From RUG14186 sp964644555 (GTDB lineage: Bacteria > Bacillota > Clostridia > Eubacteriales > Anaerofustaceae): a stretch of DNA of 15,394 nt. Location of the stretch: positions 1 through 15,394 of the forward strand of contig CAZXWI010000033.1 of the NCBI GenBank assembly GCA_964644555.1, read 5' to 3'. The notes under the pieces were generated by a model, which did not search any database, was not told the origin of the DNA, and saw only the letters and a program-made list of their open reading frames with translations. Below, piece by piece: positions 1 to 6,761 of the stretch. Numbering within the stretch: position 1 is the stretch's first letter; every line of letters starts with the position of its first letter. The position numbers and the translations under genes are program-made.

Positions 1-1
1 G

Positions 2-88
2 CGTTATAGGGTGTACTTAGATGTTATAGGTGAATTTTATTTAAATGATGCGTATTTTGATTACTTAATAGGCTCTAAAAATAAGTAA
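2..88 (+). CDS. C-terminal fragment of an unidentified gene running in from the left edge
   Basis: An open frame enters from the window edge and stops at TAA (86-88), giving 28 residues rich in Tyr, Leu, Ile and Asp and ending in SKNK. The 5' part lies outside the window, so the family cannot be named. The stop falls 37 bases before the -35 box of the greA promoter, so this would be the last gene of an upstream unit. No terminator hairpin with a U-run is evident between them. A chance open frame of this length is possible in AT-rich DNA, so the call is tentative. Confidence 0.4.
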   Translation, partial: RYRVYLDVIGEFYLNDAYFDYLIGSKNK

Positions 89-124
89 AGTCTTGATTAA
101 GGCATTAATGTGATGGCTAAAATC

Positions 125-153
125 TTGACTTAATGCGAACGAATAATTATAAT
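125..153 (+). promoter_or_regulatory. Sigma-A promoter of greA-lysS
   Basis: TTGACT (125-130) and a perfect TATAAT (148-153) are separated by exactly 17 bases. Transcription would start near 160, leaving a leader of about 25 bases before the greA start at 186. A 7-base inverted repeat, GCATTAA (102-108) with TTAATGC (130-136), brackets and touches the -35 box and could be an operator, but that is only a suggestion. Confidence 0.75.
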
Positions 154-185
154 TAATAAGATAAATTACAGATGGAGAAAATACT

Positions 186-659
186 ATGTCAGATAAAGAA
201 GTATTATTAACCAAAGACGGCTATTACGAATTACAGGAGCGTCTTGAATATTTAAAAACCACAAAACGCCACGAAATAGCTGATAAAATTAAAGCAGCAA
301 GAGAATACGGCGACTTAAGTGAAAACGCTGAATACGAAGAAGCAAAAACAGAGCAGGGCTTCATCGAAGGCGAAATCATGGAATTGGAATATAAAATAAA
401 AAATGCTCAAATAATCGATGAGAAAAAATCTCCGAAAGGTGTTGTCGGAATCGGCAGCAAAGTAAAATTTTTAGATATCGATATGGACGAAGAGATTGAA
501 TACACCATCGTAGGCAGCGATGAAGCTGACCTTGATGCAAAGAGAATTTCCAATGAATCCCCCGTCGGACAAGCATTAATCGGCACAAAAGTCGGTGATG
601 AAATAGTGGTTGCAGCTCCGGGCGGAGATTTCAGAGTAAAGATTATTTCCGTAAAGTAG
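186..659 (+). CDS. greA: Transcription elongation factor GreA
   Basis: GreA enters the secondary channel of RNA polymerase and stimulates cleavage of backtracked RNA, rescuing stalled complexes. The 157-residue product has the family's normal length. Residues about 1-75 form the N-terminal antiparallel coiled coil. Its tip carries the conserved acidic pair in AREYGDLSENAEYEEAK (Asp43 and Glu46, matching Asp41/Glu44 of E. coli GreA), so the cleavage-stimulating function should be intact. Residues about 85-157 form the FKBP-like C-terminal domain with the typical SPVGQALIGTKVGDE segment. A GGAG ribosome site lies a few bases before the ATG. The lysS start follows 9 bases after the TAG stop, so the two genes are almost certainly cotranscribed from the promoter at 125-153; greA next to lysS is a recurrent arrangement in Firmicutes. 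Confidence 0.97.
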   Translation: MSDKEVLLTKDGYYELQERLEYLKTTKRHEIADKIKAAREYGDLSENAEYEEAKTEQGFIEGEIMELEYKIKNAQIIDEKKSPKGVVGIGSKVKFLDIDMDEEIEYTIVGSDEADLDAKRISNESPVGQALIGTKVGDEIVVAAPGGDFRVKIISVK

Positions 660-668
660 GTTATTAAA

Positions 669-2579
669 ATGGACGAATATTATGAATCAATGCCGGAAGT
701 GGTTAAGGTCAAAATAGAAAAGTATCAAAAGCTTTGTGCAGAAGGAAAAGACCCTTACAAGCAAACAAAATTTGACAGAACCGCTTACACAAAAGACATT
801 ATAGAAAATTTTGAAGATTATAACGGAAAAACCGTCGCTTTGGCAGGCCGTATCATGGCAAAAAGAGGTCAGGGCAAGGTTGCGTTTTTCGACTTGCAGG
901 ACTCCGAGGGAAGAATACAGCTTTTTAACAAAAGCGATGTGTTAAATGACGAATACGCTGTAATTCTCAATTACGATATAGGCGATATCGTAGGCGTTAC
1001 AGGCGAAATATTCAAAACACAAAGAGGCGAAATTTCGCTCAGAACCCAGAACATGGTTCTTCTTTCAAAATCAATTCAGGTGCTTCCCGAAAAATTCCAC
1101 GGACTCAAAGACCCCGAACTCAGATACAGACAAAGATATGTAGATCTTTTGATGAATCCCGAAGTTAAGGACACATTCGTAAAAAGAGCAAATATAATCA
1201 AATATTTCAGAGCTTTTATGGACGATAGAGGATTCACGGAAGTTGAAACCCCTGTTTTGGCAACATTGGCAGGCGGAGCTAATGCAAGACCGTTTATTAC
1301 TTACCATAACTCACTCGGTATACCGATGTATATGAGAATTGCTACAGAATTACCTCTCAAGCGACTTATAGTAGGCGGATTTGATAAGGTATACGAAATA
1401 GGCAGACAGTTCCGTAACGAAGGTATGGACACTACACACAACCCCGAATTTACATCGATGGAAAGCTATGAAGCATACACCGACTTTAACGGCGTTATGG
1501 AAATGACGGAAAACTTGCTTTCATCGGTATGCGAAAAGGTATTGGGAACTACCGATATTACCTATAACGAATGCGAAATAAGTCTTGCCGCTCCTTTCAG
1601 AAGAGCAAAAATGACAGACTTGGTAGAAGAATACACAGGTATAGATTTCGATAAAGTAACGGATTTGGACGAAGCCAGAACATTGGCAAGATCCAAGGGC
1701 GTTACCGTAGAAGACAGCTGGGGAATCGGCAAAATCATCAATGAAATGTTTGAAACATTCGTTGAAGAAAAGCTTATCCAGCCAACATTCGTAACAATAT
1801 ATCCGACAGAGGTTTCTCCCCTTTCAAAGAAATGCCCCGAGGACGAACGATACACAGAAAGATTCGAACTTTTCATTTGCGGAAAAGAATATGCAAACGG
1901 ATTCAGCGAACTCAATGATCCATTCGACCAAAGAGAAAGATTTATGGCGCAGACTGCTCAAAAAGAAGCAGGTGATGACGAAGCTCATCCTTATGATGCT
2001 GACTTTATCAATGCTCTTGAAGTAGGACTTCCTCCTACGGGTGGCGTGGGAATAGGTATCGACAGATTCGTTATGCTGCTTACAAATCAATCAAGCGTGC
2101 GTGATGTAATCTTGTTCCCGACGATGAAACCGCTCGATAACACAGGAAAAGATATTCCGGTTCAGGCAAAGGCAAATAATACGGAAGCAAAAGAAGAGAT
2201 TATCGACTTTTCGAAGGTAAAGGTTGAGCCTATGTTTGAAGAAGCTGTGGATTTTGAAACATTCTCAAAATCGGACTTCAGAGCAGTTAAGGTAAAAGAC
2301 TGCGTTGCCGTACCGAAATCGAAAAAGTTATTGCAATTCACGCTTGATGACGGAACGGATACCGACCGAACCATTTTAAGCGGAATCCACGCATATTACG
2401 AACCCGAAGAACTTATCGGAAAAACGCTTATTGCCATAACGAATCTCCCACCGAGAACAATGATGGGAATTGATTCGTGCGGTATGCTCCTTTCGGCAGT
2501 TCATGAAGAAGAGGGCGAAGAAAAATTGCATCTTCTTATGGTGGACAACCATATTCCGGCAGGCGCTAAGCTGTATTAA
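669..2579 (+). CDS. lysS: Lysyl-tRNA synthetase, class II, with a C-terminal tRNA-binding (EMAPII/Trbp111-like) domain
   Basis: This cytosolic enzyme activates lysine with ATP and charges tRNA-Lys. Residues about 55-135 are the anticodon-binding OB fold (TVALAGRIMAKRGQGKVAFF). The class II catalytic core follows: motif 1 near 173-197, motif 2 as RQFRNEGMDTTHNPEFTSME (246-265), and motif 3 as GGVGIGIDRFVMLL near 457-471. Typical bacterial LysRS is about 490-510 residues; this one has 636. After a charged linker (about 487-520) the extra part (about 522-636, DFETFSKSDFRAVKVKDC to the end) matches the PF01588 tRNA-binding fold best known from the C-terminus of MetRS and from Trbp111. It probably adds non-specific tRNA affinity. 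The ribosome site before the ATG is weak, so translation may be coupled to greA. An internal ATG at residue 8 is an alternative start. Confidence 0.96.
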   Translation: MDEYYESMPEVVKVKIEKYQKLCAEGKDPYKQTKFDRTAYTKDIIENFEDYNGKTVALAGRIMAKRGQGKVAFFDLQDSEGRIQLFNKSDVLNDEYAVILNYDIGDIVGVTGEIFKTQRGEISLRTQNMVLLSKSIQVLPEKFHGLKDPELRYRQRYVDLLMNPEVKDTFVKRANIIKYFRAFMDDRGFTEVETPVLATLAGGANARPFITYHNSLGIPMYMRIATELPLKRLIVGGFDKVYEIGRQFRNEGMDTTHNPEFTSMESYEAYTDFNGVMEMTENLLSSVCEKVLGTTDITYNECEISLAAPFRRAKMTDLVEEYTGIDFDKVTDLDEARTLARSKGVTVEDSWGIGKIINEMFETFVEEKLIQPTFVTIYPTEVSPLSKKCPEDERYTERFELFICGKEYANGFSELNDPFDQRERFMAQTAQKEAGDDEAHPYDADFINALEVGLPPTGGVGIGIDRFVMLLTNQSSVRDVILFPTMKPLDNTGKDIPVQAKANNTEAKEEIIDFSKVKVEPMFEEAVDFETFSKSDFRAVKVKDCVAVPKSKKLLQFTLDDGTDTDRTILSGIHAYYEPEELIGKTLIAITNLPPRTMMGIDSCGMLLSAVHEEEGEEKLHLLMVDNHIPAGAKLY

Positions 2580-2629
2580 AAAGAGAATTGAAATACTATA
2601 AAATATGTAAACACATATAAGAAAACCAG

Positions 2630-2681
2630 CCCACCCGATATCTAGCAAATGCTTTAATGCATATCATGGATATCGGGTGGG
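2630..2681 (+). terminator. Hairpin terminator after lysS
   Basis: A perfect 13-base inverted repeat, CCCACCCGATATC (2630-2642) with GATATCGGGTGGG (2669-2681), flanks a 26-base loop that contains its own short ATGC/GCAT pair. It starts 51 bases after the lysS stop. The tail is only TTTGTATAAAA, weaker than an ideal U-run. On the minus strand the tail contains GGTTTTC, so it may act in both directions. Confidence 0.65.
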
Positions 2682-2740
2682 TTTGTATAAAAACGCAAAA
2701 TATTTTAAATAAAAAAATTTCATAAATTTAAAGTGCCTCA

Positions 2741-2769
2741 TTGCATAAAAATACAGAATCAACTATCAT
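2741..2769 (+). promoter_or_regulatory. Possible promoter of the alkyltransferase-like gene
   Basis: TTGCAT (2741-2746) and TATCAT (2764-2769) are 17 bases apart. The predicted start of transcription near 2776 would leave almost no leader before the GGAGG at 2777-2781, which lowers confidence. Other AT-rich hexamers nearby could serve instead. Confidence 0.35.
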
Positions 2770-2788
2770 ATAAAACGGAGGCGAAAAT

Positions 2789-3268
2789 ATGGCAAACGAA
2801 GATAAAAAAGACTTTAACGCAATGCTAAACAACAACAAAGATATGCCGAAAATGCAAATTATTACAGATGAAAAAAGCATTGAAAAATACGGCGGCAACA
2901 AAATGTATTTCGCTCCACCGATAGAGTATGATAAAGTGATGAAGAAAGTGCCTTATGGGAAACTGATTACAGTCGGTAAAATAAGGGAATACTTTGCAGA
3001 AATAAACGGTGCGGATTTCACAGAACCTATCACAGCGGGGATTTTCGTTTCCATTGCGGCATGGGCAAGTCATCAAAGAGAAGATGACAAAAACCCTTAT
3101 TGGCGAACTCTCAAGGCAAACGGAGAGCTTAATGAAAAGTATCCGGGAGGAGTTATTTTCCAAAAGGAAATGCTTCAAAAAGAAGGGCATACCATTATTC
3201 AAAAGGGTCGCACCAACATACACTATTATGTGGCAAACTACGAAGATTCTCTTTGGGATCTGAAATAG
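2789..3268 (+). CDS. MGMT-family alkyltransferase-like protein lacking the catalytic cysteine
   Basis: The 159-residue protein matches the DNA-binding domain of O6-alkylguanine-DNA alkyltransferases (PF01035). Visible landmarks are VPYGKLITVGKIREYF (54-69), the turn equivalent to the active site NPYWRTL (102-108), and the helix QKEMLQKEGH (125-134). In true MGMT the active site is PCHRV; here Cys is replaced by Tyr and His by Trp while the Arg is kept. The segment before it (ITAGIFVSIA) also lacks the arginine finger usually used to flip the base. It therefore cannot transfer alkyl groups to itself in the usual way. It resembles the alkyltransferase-like (ATL) proteins that recognise lesions for other pathways, but its site differs from the PWHR of classical ATLs too, so another role is possible. 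About 40 N-terminal residues precede the domain. GGAGG (2777-2781) sits 7 bases before the ATG. The TfoX-like gene follows closely, forming a two-gene unit. Confidence 0.8.
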   Translation: MANEDKKDFNAMLNNNKDMPKMQIITDEKSIEKYGGNKMYFAPPIEYDKVMKKVPYGKLITVGKIREYFAEINGADFTEPITAGIFVSIAAWASHQREDDKNPYWRTLKANGELNEKYPGGVIFQKEMLQKEGHTIIQKGRTNIHYYVANYEDSLWDLK

Positions 3269-3287
3269 AATAAGAAAGGCTGAAATT

Positions 3288-3617
3288 ATAGCATCAAGCG
3301 AAGAATATTTACAATTTATATTAGAGAGGTTGTCAAACCTTGAGGAAATCACCTACCGTAAGATGATGAACGAATATATTTTGTATTATAAAGGAAAGAT
3401 AGTAGGCGGAATTTACGACAACAGGCTGCTCGTTAAAGTAAGCAAGTCCGCTATAAAATTAATGCCGGATGTAATTTACGCTCTCCCCTACGACGGTGCA
3501 AAGGAAATGCTGCTCGTGGGAGATGGGGATAATAAAGAATATTTGGAGAAGTTGTTTAATGCTATGTATGAAGAACTTCCCTATCCCAAAAAAGCAATAA
3601 AACATAGGGGAAAATGA
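3288..3617 (+). CDS. TfoX/Sxy N-terminal-domain protein, apparently starting at AUA
   Basis: The product matches the TfoX N-terminal domain (PF04993): EEITYRKMMNEYILYYKGK, then GGIYDNRLLVKV, the central ALPYDGAKEMLLV and a C-terminal PYPKKAIKH tail. Short stand-alone members like this are common in Firmicutes and have no established function; the link to competence applies to the longer proteobacterial Sxy. Standard start codons give only TTG at 3330, which cuts off the first helix and has a purine stretch directly abutting it. In-frame codons 3288-3329 encode (I)ASSEEYLQFILERLS, which resembles the usual N-terminus of this family as I remember it. AAAGG (3275-3279) is correctly spaced, 8 bases before AUA 3288. 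I therefore place the start there, with ATT 3285 as a close alternative and TTG 3330 as the conservative choice. It begins 19 bases after the alkyltransferase-like gene. Confidence 0.75.
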   Translation: MASSEEYLQFILERLSNLEEITYRKMMNEYILYYKGKIVGGIYDNRLLVKVSKSAIKLMPDVIYALPYDGAKEMLLVGDGDNKEYLEKLFNAMYEELPYPKKAIKHRGK

Positions 3618-3636
3618 TACTCCTATATTTTTTTTA
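3604..3636 (+). terminator. Intrinsic terminator overlapping the end of the TfoX-like gene
   Basis: ATAGGGG (3604-3610) pairs with CTCCTAT (3620-3626), with one G-U pair and a 9-base loop that contains the TGA stop (3615-3617). A run of Ts follows directly (3628-3635). This ends the two-gene unit and insulates the AraC-type gene. Confidence 0.75.
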
Positions 3637-3679
3637 TTAGCTGTGCAAATCAAATCAAGAAATGAATTTTCTCTTTTTA

Positions 3680-3685
3680 TATAAT
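3680..3685 (+). promoter_or_regulatory. -10 box of the AraC-family gene
   Basis: A perfect TATAAT lies 31 bases before the ATG at 3716. No good -35 hexamer stands 16-18 bases upstream (the 17-base position reads about AAGAAA), so the promoter may need an activator. Its position favours the 3716 start, because a transcript starting near 3692 would not include the earlier ATG at 3662. Confidence 0.5.
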
Positions 3686-3715
3686 AATAAAGTCAAAAGA
3701 AAAGAGGACGGCAAA

Positions 3716-4687
3716 ATGCATGAATGGGACAAAATTATTCAAGATATAGTGCTGGAAATAGACAAAAATATCAAGGAGCAAAATGACGAAGCTTTGACAC
3801 TCAAAAATTTGGCAATTATGCTCGGTTACTCCGAATATTATGTTTCGTCAAAATTCCGAGAGATTTCGGGCATGAAAATGCGTGATTATTTGCGATACAG
3901 AAAACTTGCCTTTGCCCTCAAAGACATACGGGATACAAATGATAAAATCTTGGATATAGCCGTAAAATACGGATTTTCTTCCAATGAAGCATTTACCAGA
4001 GCCTTTAAGGATGCCTACAAAAAAACTCCGAGTGAATACCGCACATATCCGACTCCCGTGGTTTTGCGTACGCTCATCAAACCTTTTGACTGTTATTTAC
4101 TGGGAATAGGAGGTACGGGCATGGCACAAACTACACATAATATCAAAACCTATTTTGTAACCATTCCGAAACACAAATTTTTACACATCAGAAATTATGA
4201 AAGCATAGGTTATTTCGATTTTTGGCAAAAGCAAAGCATTATCCCCAACCAAGACTGCGAAACTATATGCGGGCTGTTAGACAGCATTAAAGAAAAGCTT
4301 GATGACAACAGCGGCAGCGAGGCTGACTCAGGAAGCGGACAGCTCATGGCATTTATAAACGAGCCAAACGGAAGAATCTGCAGTTGGGGTATTCCCCTTG
4401 CAGAGGCATACGGAGTAAGGCTGCCATATGAATATAACGAAAAAATACCCGAGCAAATGCAATTAATGGATGTTGATGAGGGTGAATACATCGTTTTTGA
4501 ACATGGTCCGTTTGATTTCGAGAGCGAAAACACTGAAGTGGAAGCCGAAATAGAAAAAGCAATGAAAGAGTTTGATTACGAAAAAAGCGGATATGAACTT
4601 GATACCGCACAGGGCAGAGTGTTCTATTTCTTCCACGACTGCAAACGCTTTTGGAAGTATGTGCGACCGGTGAAAAAAATAAAATAA
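3716..4687 (+). CDS. AraC-family transcriptional regulator with GyrI-like effector-binding domain
   Basis: The 323-residue protein has its DNA-binding half first. Two helix-turn-helix units lie near residues 27-46 (LTLKNLAIMLGYSEYYVSSK) and 77-98 (ILDIAVKYGFSSNEAFTRAF), ending in the family's KKTPSEYR signature. Residues about 145-320 match the GyrI-like/AraC effector-binding fold (PF06445), with features such as GRICSWGIPLAEAYG, DEGEYIVFEHGPFDFE and the C-terminal FFHDCKRFW. This fold binds small, often hydrophobic or cationic molecules, as in Rob and BmrR-type regulators. I chose the ATG at 3716, which has GAGG (3704-3707) 8 bases upstream, over the in-frame ATG at 3662, which has no ribosome site and precedes the -10 box. 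Its target is unknown; the flanking TfoX-like gene and the palindrome cluster downstream are candidates by position only. Confidence 0.9.
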   Translation: MHEWDKIIQDIVLEIDKNIKEQNDEALTLKNLAIMLGYSEYYVSSKFREISGMKMRDYLRYRKLAFALKDIRDTNDKILDIAVKYGFSSNEAFTRAFKDAYKKTPSEYRTYPTPVVLRTLIKPFDCYLLGIGGTGMAQTTHNIKTYFVTIPKHKFLHIRNYESIGYFDFWQKQSIIPNQDCETICGLLDSIKEKLDDNSGSEADSGSGQLMAFINEPNGRICSWGIPLAEAYGVRLPYEYNEKIPEQMQLMDVDEGEYIVFEHGPFDFESENTEVEAEIEKAMKEFDYEKSGYELDTAQGRVFYFFHDCKRFWKYVRPVKKIK

Positions 4688-4697
4688 ATTTATTGTG

Positions 4698-4724
4698 CCG
4701 ATATAATTTTTATATCGGTTTTTT
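4698..4724 (+). terminator. Intrinsic terminator of the AraC-family gene
   Basis: CCGATATA (4698-4705) and TATATCGG (4711-4718) form a perfect 8-base stem with a short AT loop, followed by six Ts (4719-4724). It begins 11 bases after the stop codon. Confidence 0.88.
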
Positions 4725-4751
4725 AGTGGGGAGCGTGGTTTGAAAATTATA

Positions 4752-5144
4752 TTCTAACTTGCTAACCTGCTAACTCGGTTAGAATATTGTAGAAGTATAT
4801 AGAATAACTTCTAACCCGGTTAGAAAGAATTTAATAGAGGGAATTTACATAACCGACTTTCTAACCAGGTTAGAAACATAGTAATACGACTTACCATATC
4901 AAATATTAAAGTTACACATTCTAACATGGTTAGAATAATTCGGGTAAAATGAAATACTGACCGCACAGAAACGAAAAGTCAGACAAAATAAATTTCTAAC
5001 ATGGTTAGCAGGTTAGAATAGTATGTTAGAACTTTCATTTTTTTATAAATTTTCATCTTACTGTGACCAAAACAGCCACATCTAACCGGGCTAGAAATGA
5101 AAATGGAGTAAAAACATTAATAAAACTCCCTATCCGGGTTAGAA
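4752..5144 (+). repeat. Cluster of seven 17-base palindromes, TTCTAACC-N-GGTTAGAA type
   Basis: The gene-free stretch 4725-5186 is dominated by this motif. Copies are at 4768-4784, 4809-4825, 4859-4875, 4919-4935, 4994-5010, 5080-5096 and 5128-5144. The second and third match the consensus perfectly; the others match at 13-15 of the 16 symmetric positions. Extra half-sites lie at 4752-4758, 4761-4767, 5012-5018 and 5025-5031. Spacers are unrelated AT-rich sequence, with centre-to-centre distances of 41, 50, 60, 75, 86 and 48 bases. The 1-base centre suggests a dimer-binding site rather than an RNA hairpin. The cluster lies between the converging AraC-type gene and metQ. No open frame worth calling was seen here. 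Confidence 0.85.
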
Positions 5145-5186
5145 CAAACCTTAACATAATTTAAGCACAATTTAACTAACATAAAA

Positions 5187-5219
5187 AACCCGACCTATGA
5201 ACAATTCACCGATCGGGTT
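5187..5219 (-). terminator. Terminator of the metNIQ operon
   Basis: On the minus strand AACCCGA (5219-5213) pairs with TCGGGTT (5193-5187), with a loop of about 19 bases, and the 3' arm runs into a U-rich tail ending at about 5182. It lies 51 bases after the metQ stop and ends the operon before the palindrome cluster. Confidence 0.8.
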
Positions 5220-5269
5220 AAATATTTTACGAACTTAAAAATTAATTATGAGTAGGTAAAATTTTGCAA

Positions 5270-6079
5270 TTAGAATATTGCAACTACTGCTCCGTCATAT
5301 GTTTCGTTGATGAAGGCTTTAACTTCATCGCTTAATAATGCTTTAACGAGAGCCTGAACTTTTTCGTTGTTTTCGTTGCCTTCTTTAACTACTAAGATGT
5401 TTGCGTATGTAACAGCTGCTTCGCTGTTTGCATCTTCTGTGGCAAGTGCATCTTTTGAAGCGGAAAGGCCTGCCTGGATAGCGTAGTTACCGTTGATAAC
5501 TGCCAAATCAACATCCTGAAGTGAACGAGGAATCTGAGCTGCTTCTACTTCTTTGATGTCGAGGTTTTTCGGATTTTCTTCTATATCCAAAACTGTAGCT
5601 GTGAAGCCTGCATCTGCTTTAAGTTTGATAAGACCCTGTGCTTCCAAAAGCATAAGAGCTCTTGCTTCGTTTGTTCCGTCGTTAGGAACTGAGATTGTTG
5701 CGTTATCGGGAAGTTCTGCTATTGAATTGCATTTTCCGGCGTAGATTCCGAACGGTTCATAGTGAACAGAAGCTACTGAAACGAGGTGTGTATCGTTTTC
5801 TTCGTTGAAGTTTGTCAAATATGGCTGGTGCTGGAAGTAGTTAGCATCCAAAGTGCCGTCTTCTGTAGCTGTATTGGGAATGATGTAGTCATTGTATTCA
5901 ACGATTTCCAATGTGTAGCCCTCTTCTGCCAAAAGATCCTTGCAAACTGAAAGAATTTCTGCGTGAGGTGTAACGCTTGCACCTACCTTGATTACATTTT
6001 CATCATCTTTAGCCGAGCATCCGCAGAATGTTCCTACGAGAACAGCTAAAACCAATAATACTGATAAAAGTTTTTTCAT
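5270..6079 (-). CDS. metQ: Methionine-binding lipoprotein MetQ (ABC importer receptor)
   Basis: This is the extracellular substrate-binding component of the methionine importer, tethered to the outer face of the membrane. The 269 residues fit the NlpA/MetQ family (PF03180). Residues 1-20 are a lipoprotein signal peptide, with a lipobox FCGC ending at Cys21; Phe at -3 and Cys at -2 are slightly unusual, and Cys19 is a less likely acylation site. The mature part shows family hallmarks: IKVGASVTPHAEIL, DANYFQHQPYL, the SVHYEPFGIYAGK segment, and ISVPNDGTNEARALMLLEAQGLIKL split around residue 150. AAGGAGG precedes the ATG at good spacing. It is the last gene of the operon, 19 bases after metI. 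Specificity for methionine rests on the family and on the methionine-rich leader peptide upstream; MetQ relatives for other amino acids exist. Confidence 0.94.
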   Translation of the reverse strand: MKKLLSVLLVLAVLVGTFCGCSAKDDENVIKVGASVTPHAEILSVCKDLLAEEGYTLEIVEYNDYIIPNTATEDGTLDANYFQHQPYLTNFNEENDTHLVSVASVHYEPFGIYAGKCNSIAELPDNATISVPNDGTNEARALMLLEAQGLIKLKADAGFTATVLDIEENPKNLDIKEVEAAQIPRSLQDVDLAVINGNYAIQAGLSASKDALATEDANSEAAVTYANILVVKEGNENNEKVQALVKALLSDEVKAFINETYDGAVVAIF

Positions 6080-6098
6080 TTTGTTTTCCTCCTTAATT

Positions 6099-6761
6099 TT
6101 ATCTTATTCTTTTATCTGTTTTTCTTGTTATATACATACCGATTTCTTGGAATACCTGCACTATAACAACAAGCACAAGCACAGTAACTAACATTACATC
6201 TTCCTGATATCGGTAATAACCGTAGTTAACCGCTATAGCGCCCAATCCTCCGCCACCTGTAAAGCCTGCAAGAGCCGAATAACCGAGGATTGTCGTTATG
6301 GTAATCGCAGCTCCCATAATAAGAGAAGGTTTAGCTTCGGGAATAAGCACTTTGGTAATTATTTGAAGATTCGGCGTACCCATGGACTGAACCGCTTCGA
6401 TAACACCGGGATCAACTTCTTTCAATGAGCTTTCCACCATTCTTGCTATGAATGGCGCACTGCCTACTACGAGGGGAACGATGGTGGCGGTTGAGCCGAG
6501 CGTTGTACCGACTACAAATCGAGTGAATGGAAGTATGGCAATGAGCAGGATAAGAAACGGTACGCTTCTGAGCATATTTACGATAAAGCCGAGCACCTTA
6601 TTGACTATTTTTGAGGGTGCTATACTGCCTTCATCGGTTATTGTCAAGATAACTCCCAGAGGAAGTCCCAATATGTAAGCCAAAGCGGTAGAAACGATTA
6701 CCATATACATGGTTTCGCCAAAACCGTCGAGCATAAGTTTAGCAATCTGTAGTATCTGCAT
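6099..6761 (-). CDS. metI: Methionine ABC importer permease MetI
   Basis: This integral membrane subunit forms, as a homodimer, the translocation path of the MetNIQ importer. The 220-residue product has about five hydrophobic segments (near 17-40, 57-80, 91-107, 145-170 and 188-207). The cytoplasmic EAA loop that docks onto the ATPase reads EAVQSMGTPNLQIITKVLIP (122-141). The GFTGGGGLGAIAVNYGYYRY segment (166-185) is characteristic of MetI. Its ATG lies inside the end of metN, so the two genes overlap by 23 bases. Its AAGGAGG ribosome site lies in metN coding sequence, which suggests coupled translation. Confidence 0.95.
   Translation of the reverse strand: MQILQIAKLMLDGFGETMYMVIVSTALAYILGLPLGVILTITDEGSIAPSKIVNKVLGFIVNMLRSVPFLILLIAILPFTRFVVGTTLGSTATIVPLVVGSAPFIARMVESSLKEVDPGVIEAVQSMGTPNLQIITKVLIPEAKPSLIMGAAITITTILGYSALAGFTGGGGLGAIAVNYGYYRYQEDVMLVTVLVLVVIVQVFQEIGMYITRKTDKRIR

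Noticed and set aside
3662..3715. An 18-residue N-terminal extension of the AraC-family regulator from the ATG at 3662.
   Set aside because: There is no ribosome site, the extension overlaps the -10 box, and the ATG at 3716 has a well-placed GAGG.
4752..5144. CRISPR array.
   Set aside because: The repeats are 17-base palindromes that vary in sequence, and the spacers range from about 24 to 69 bases. No cas gene is nearby.
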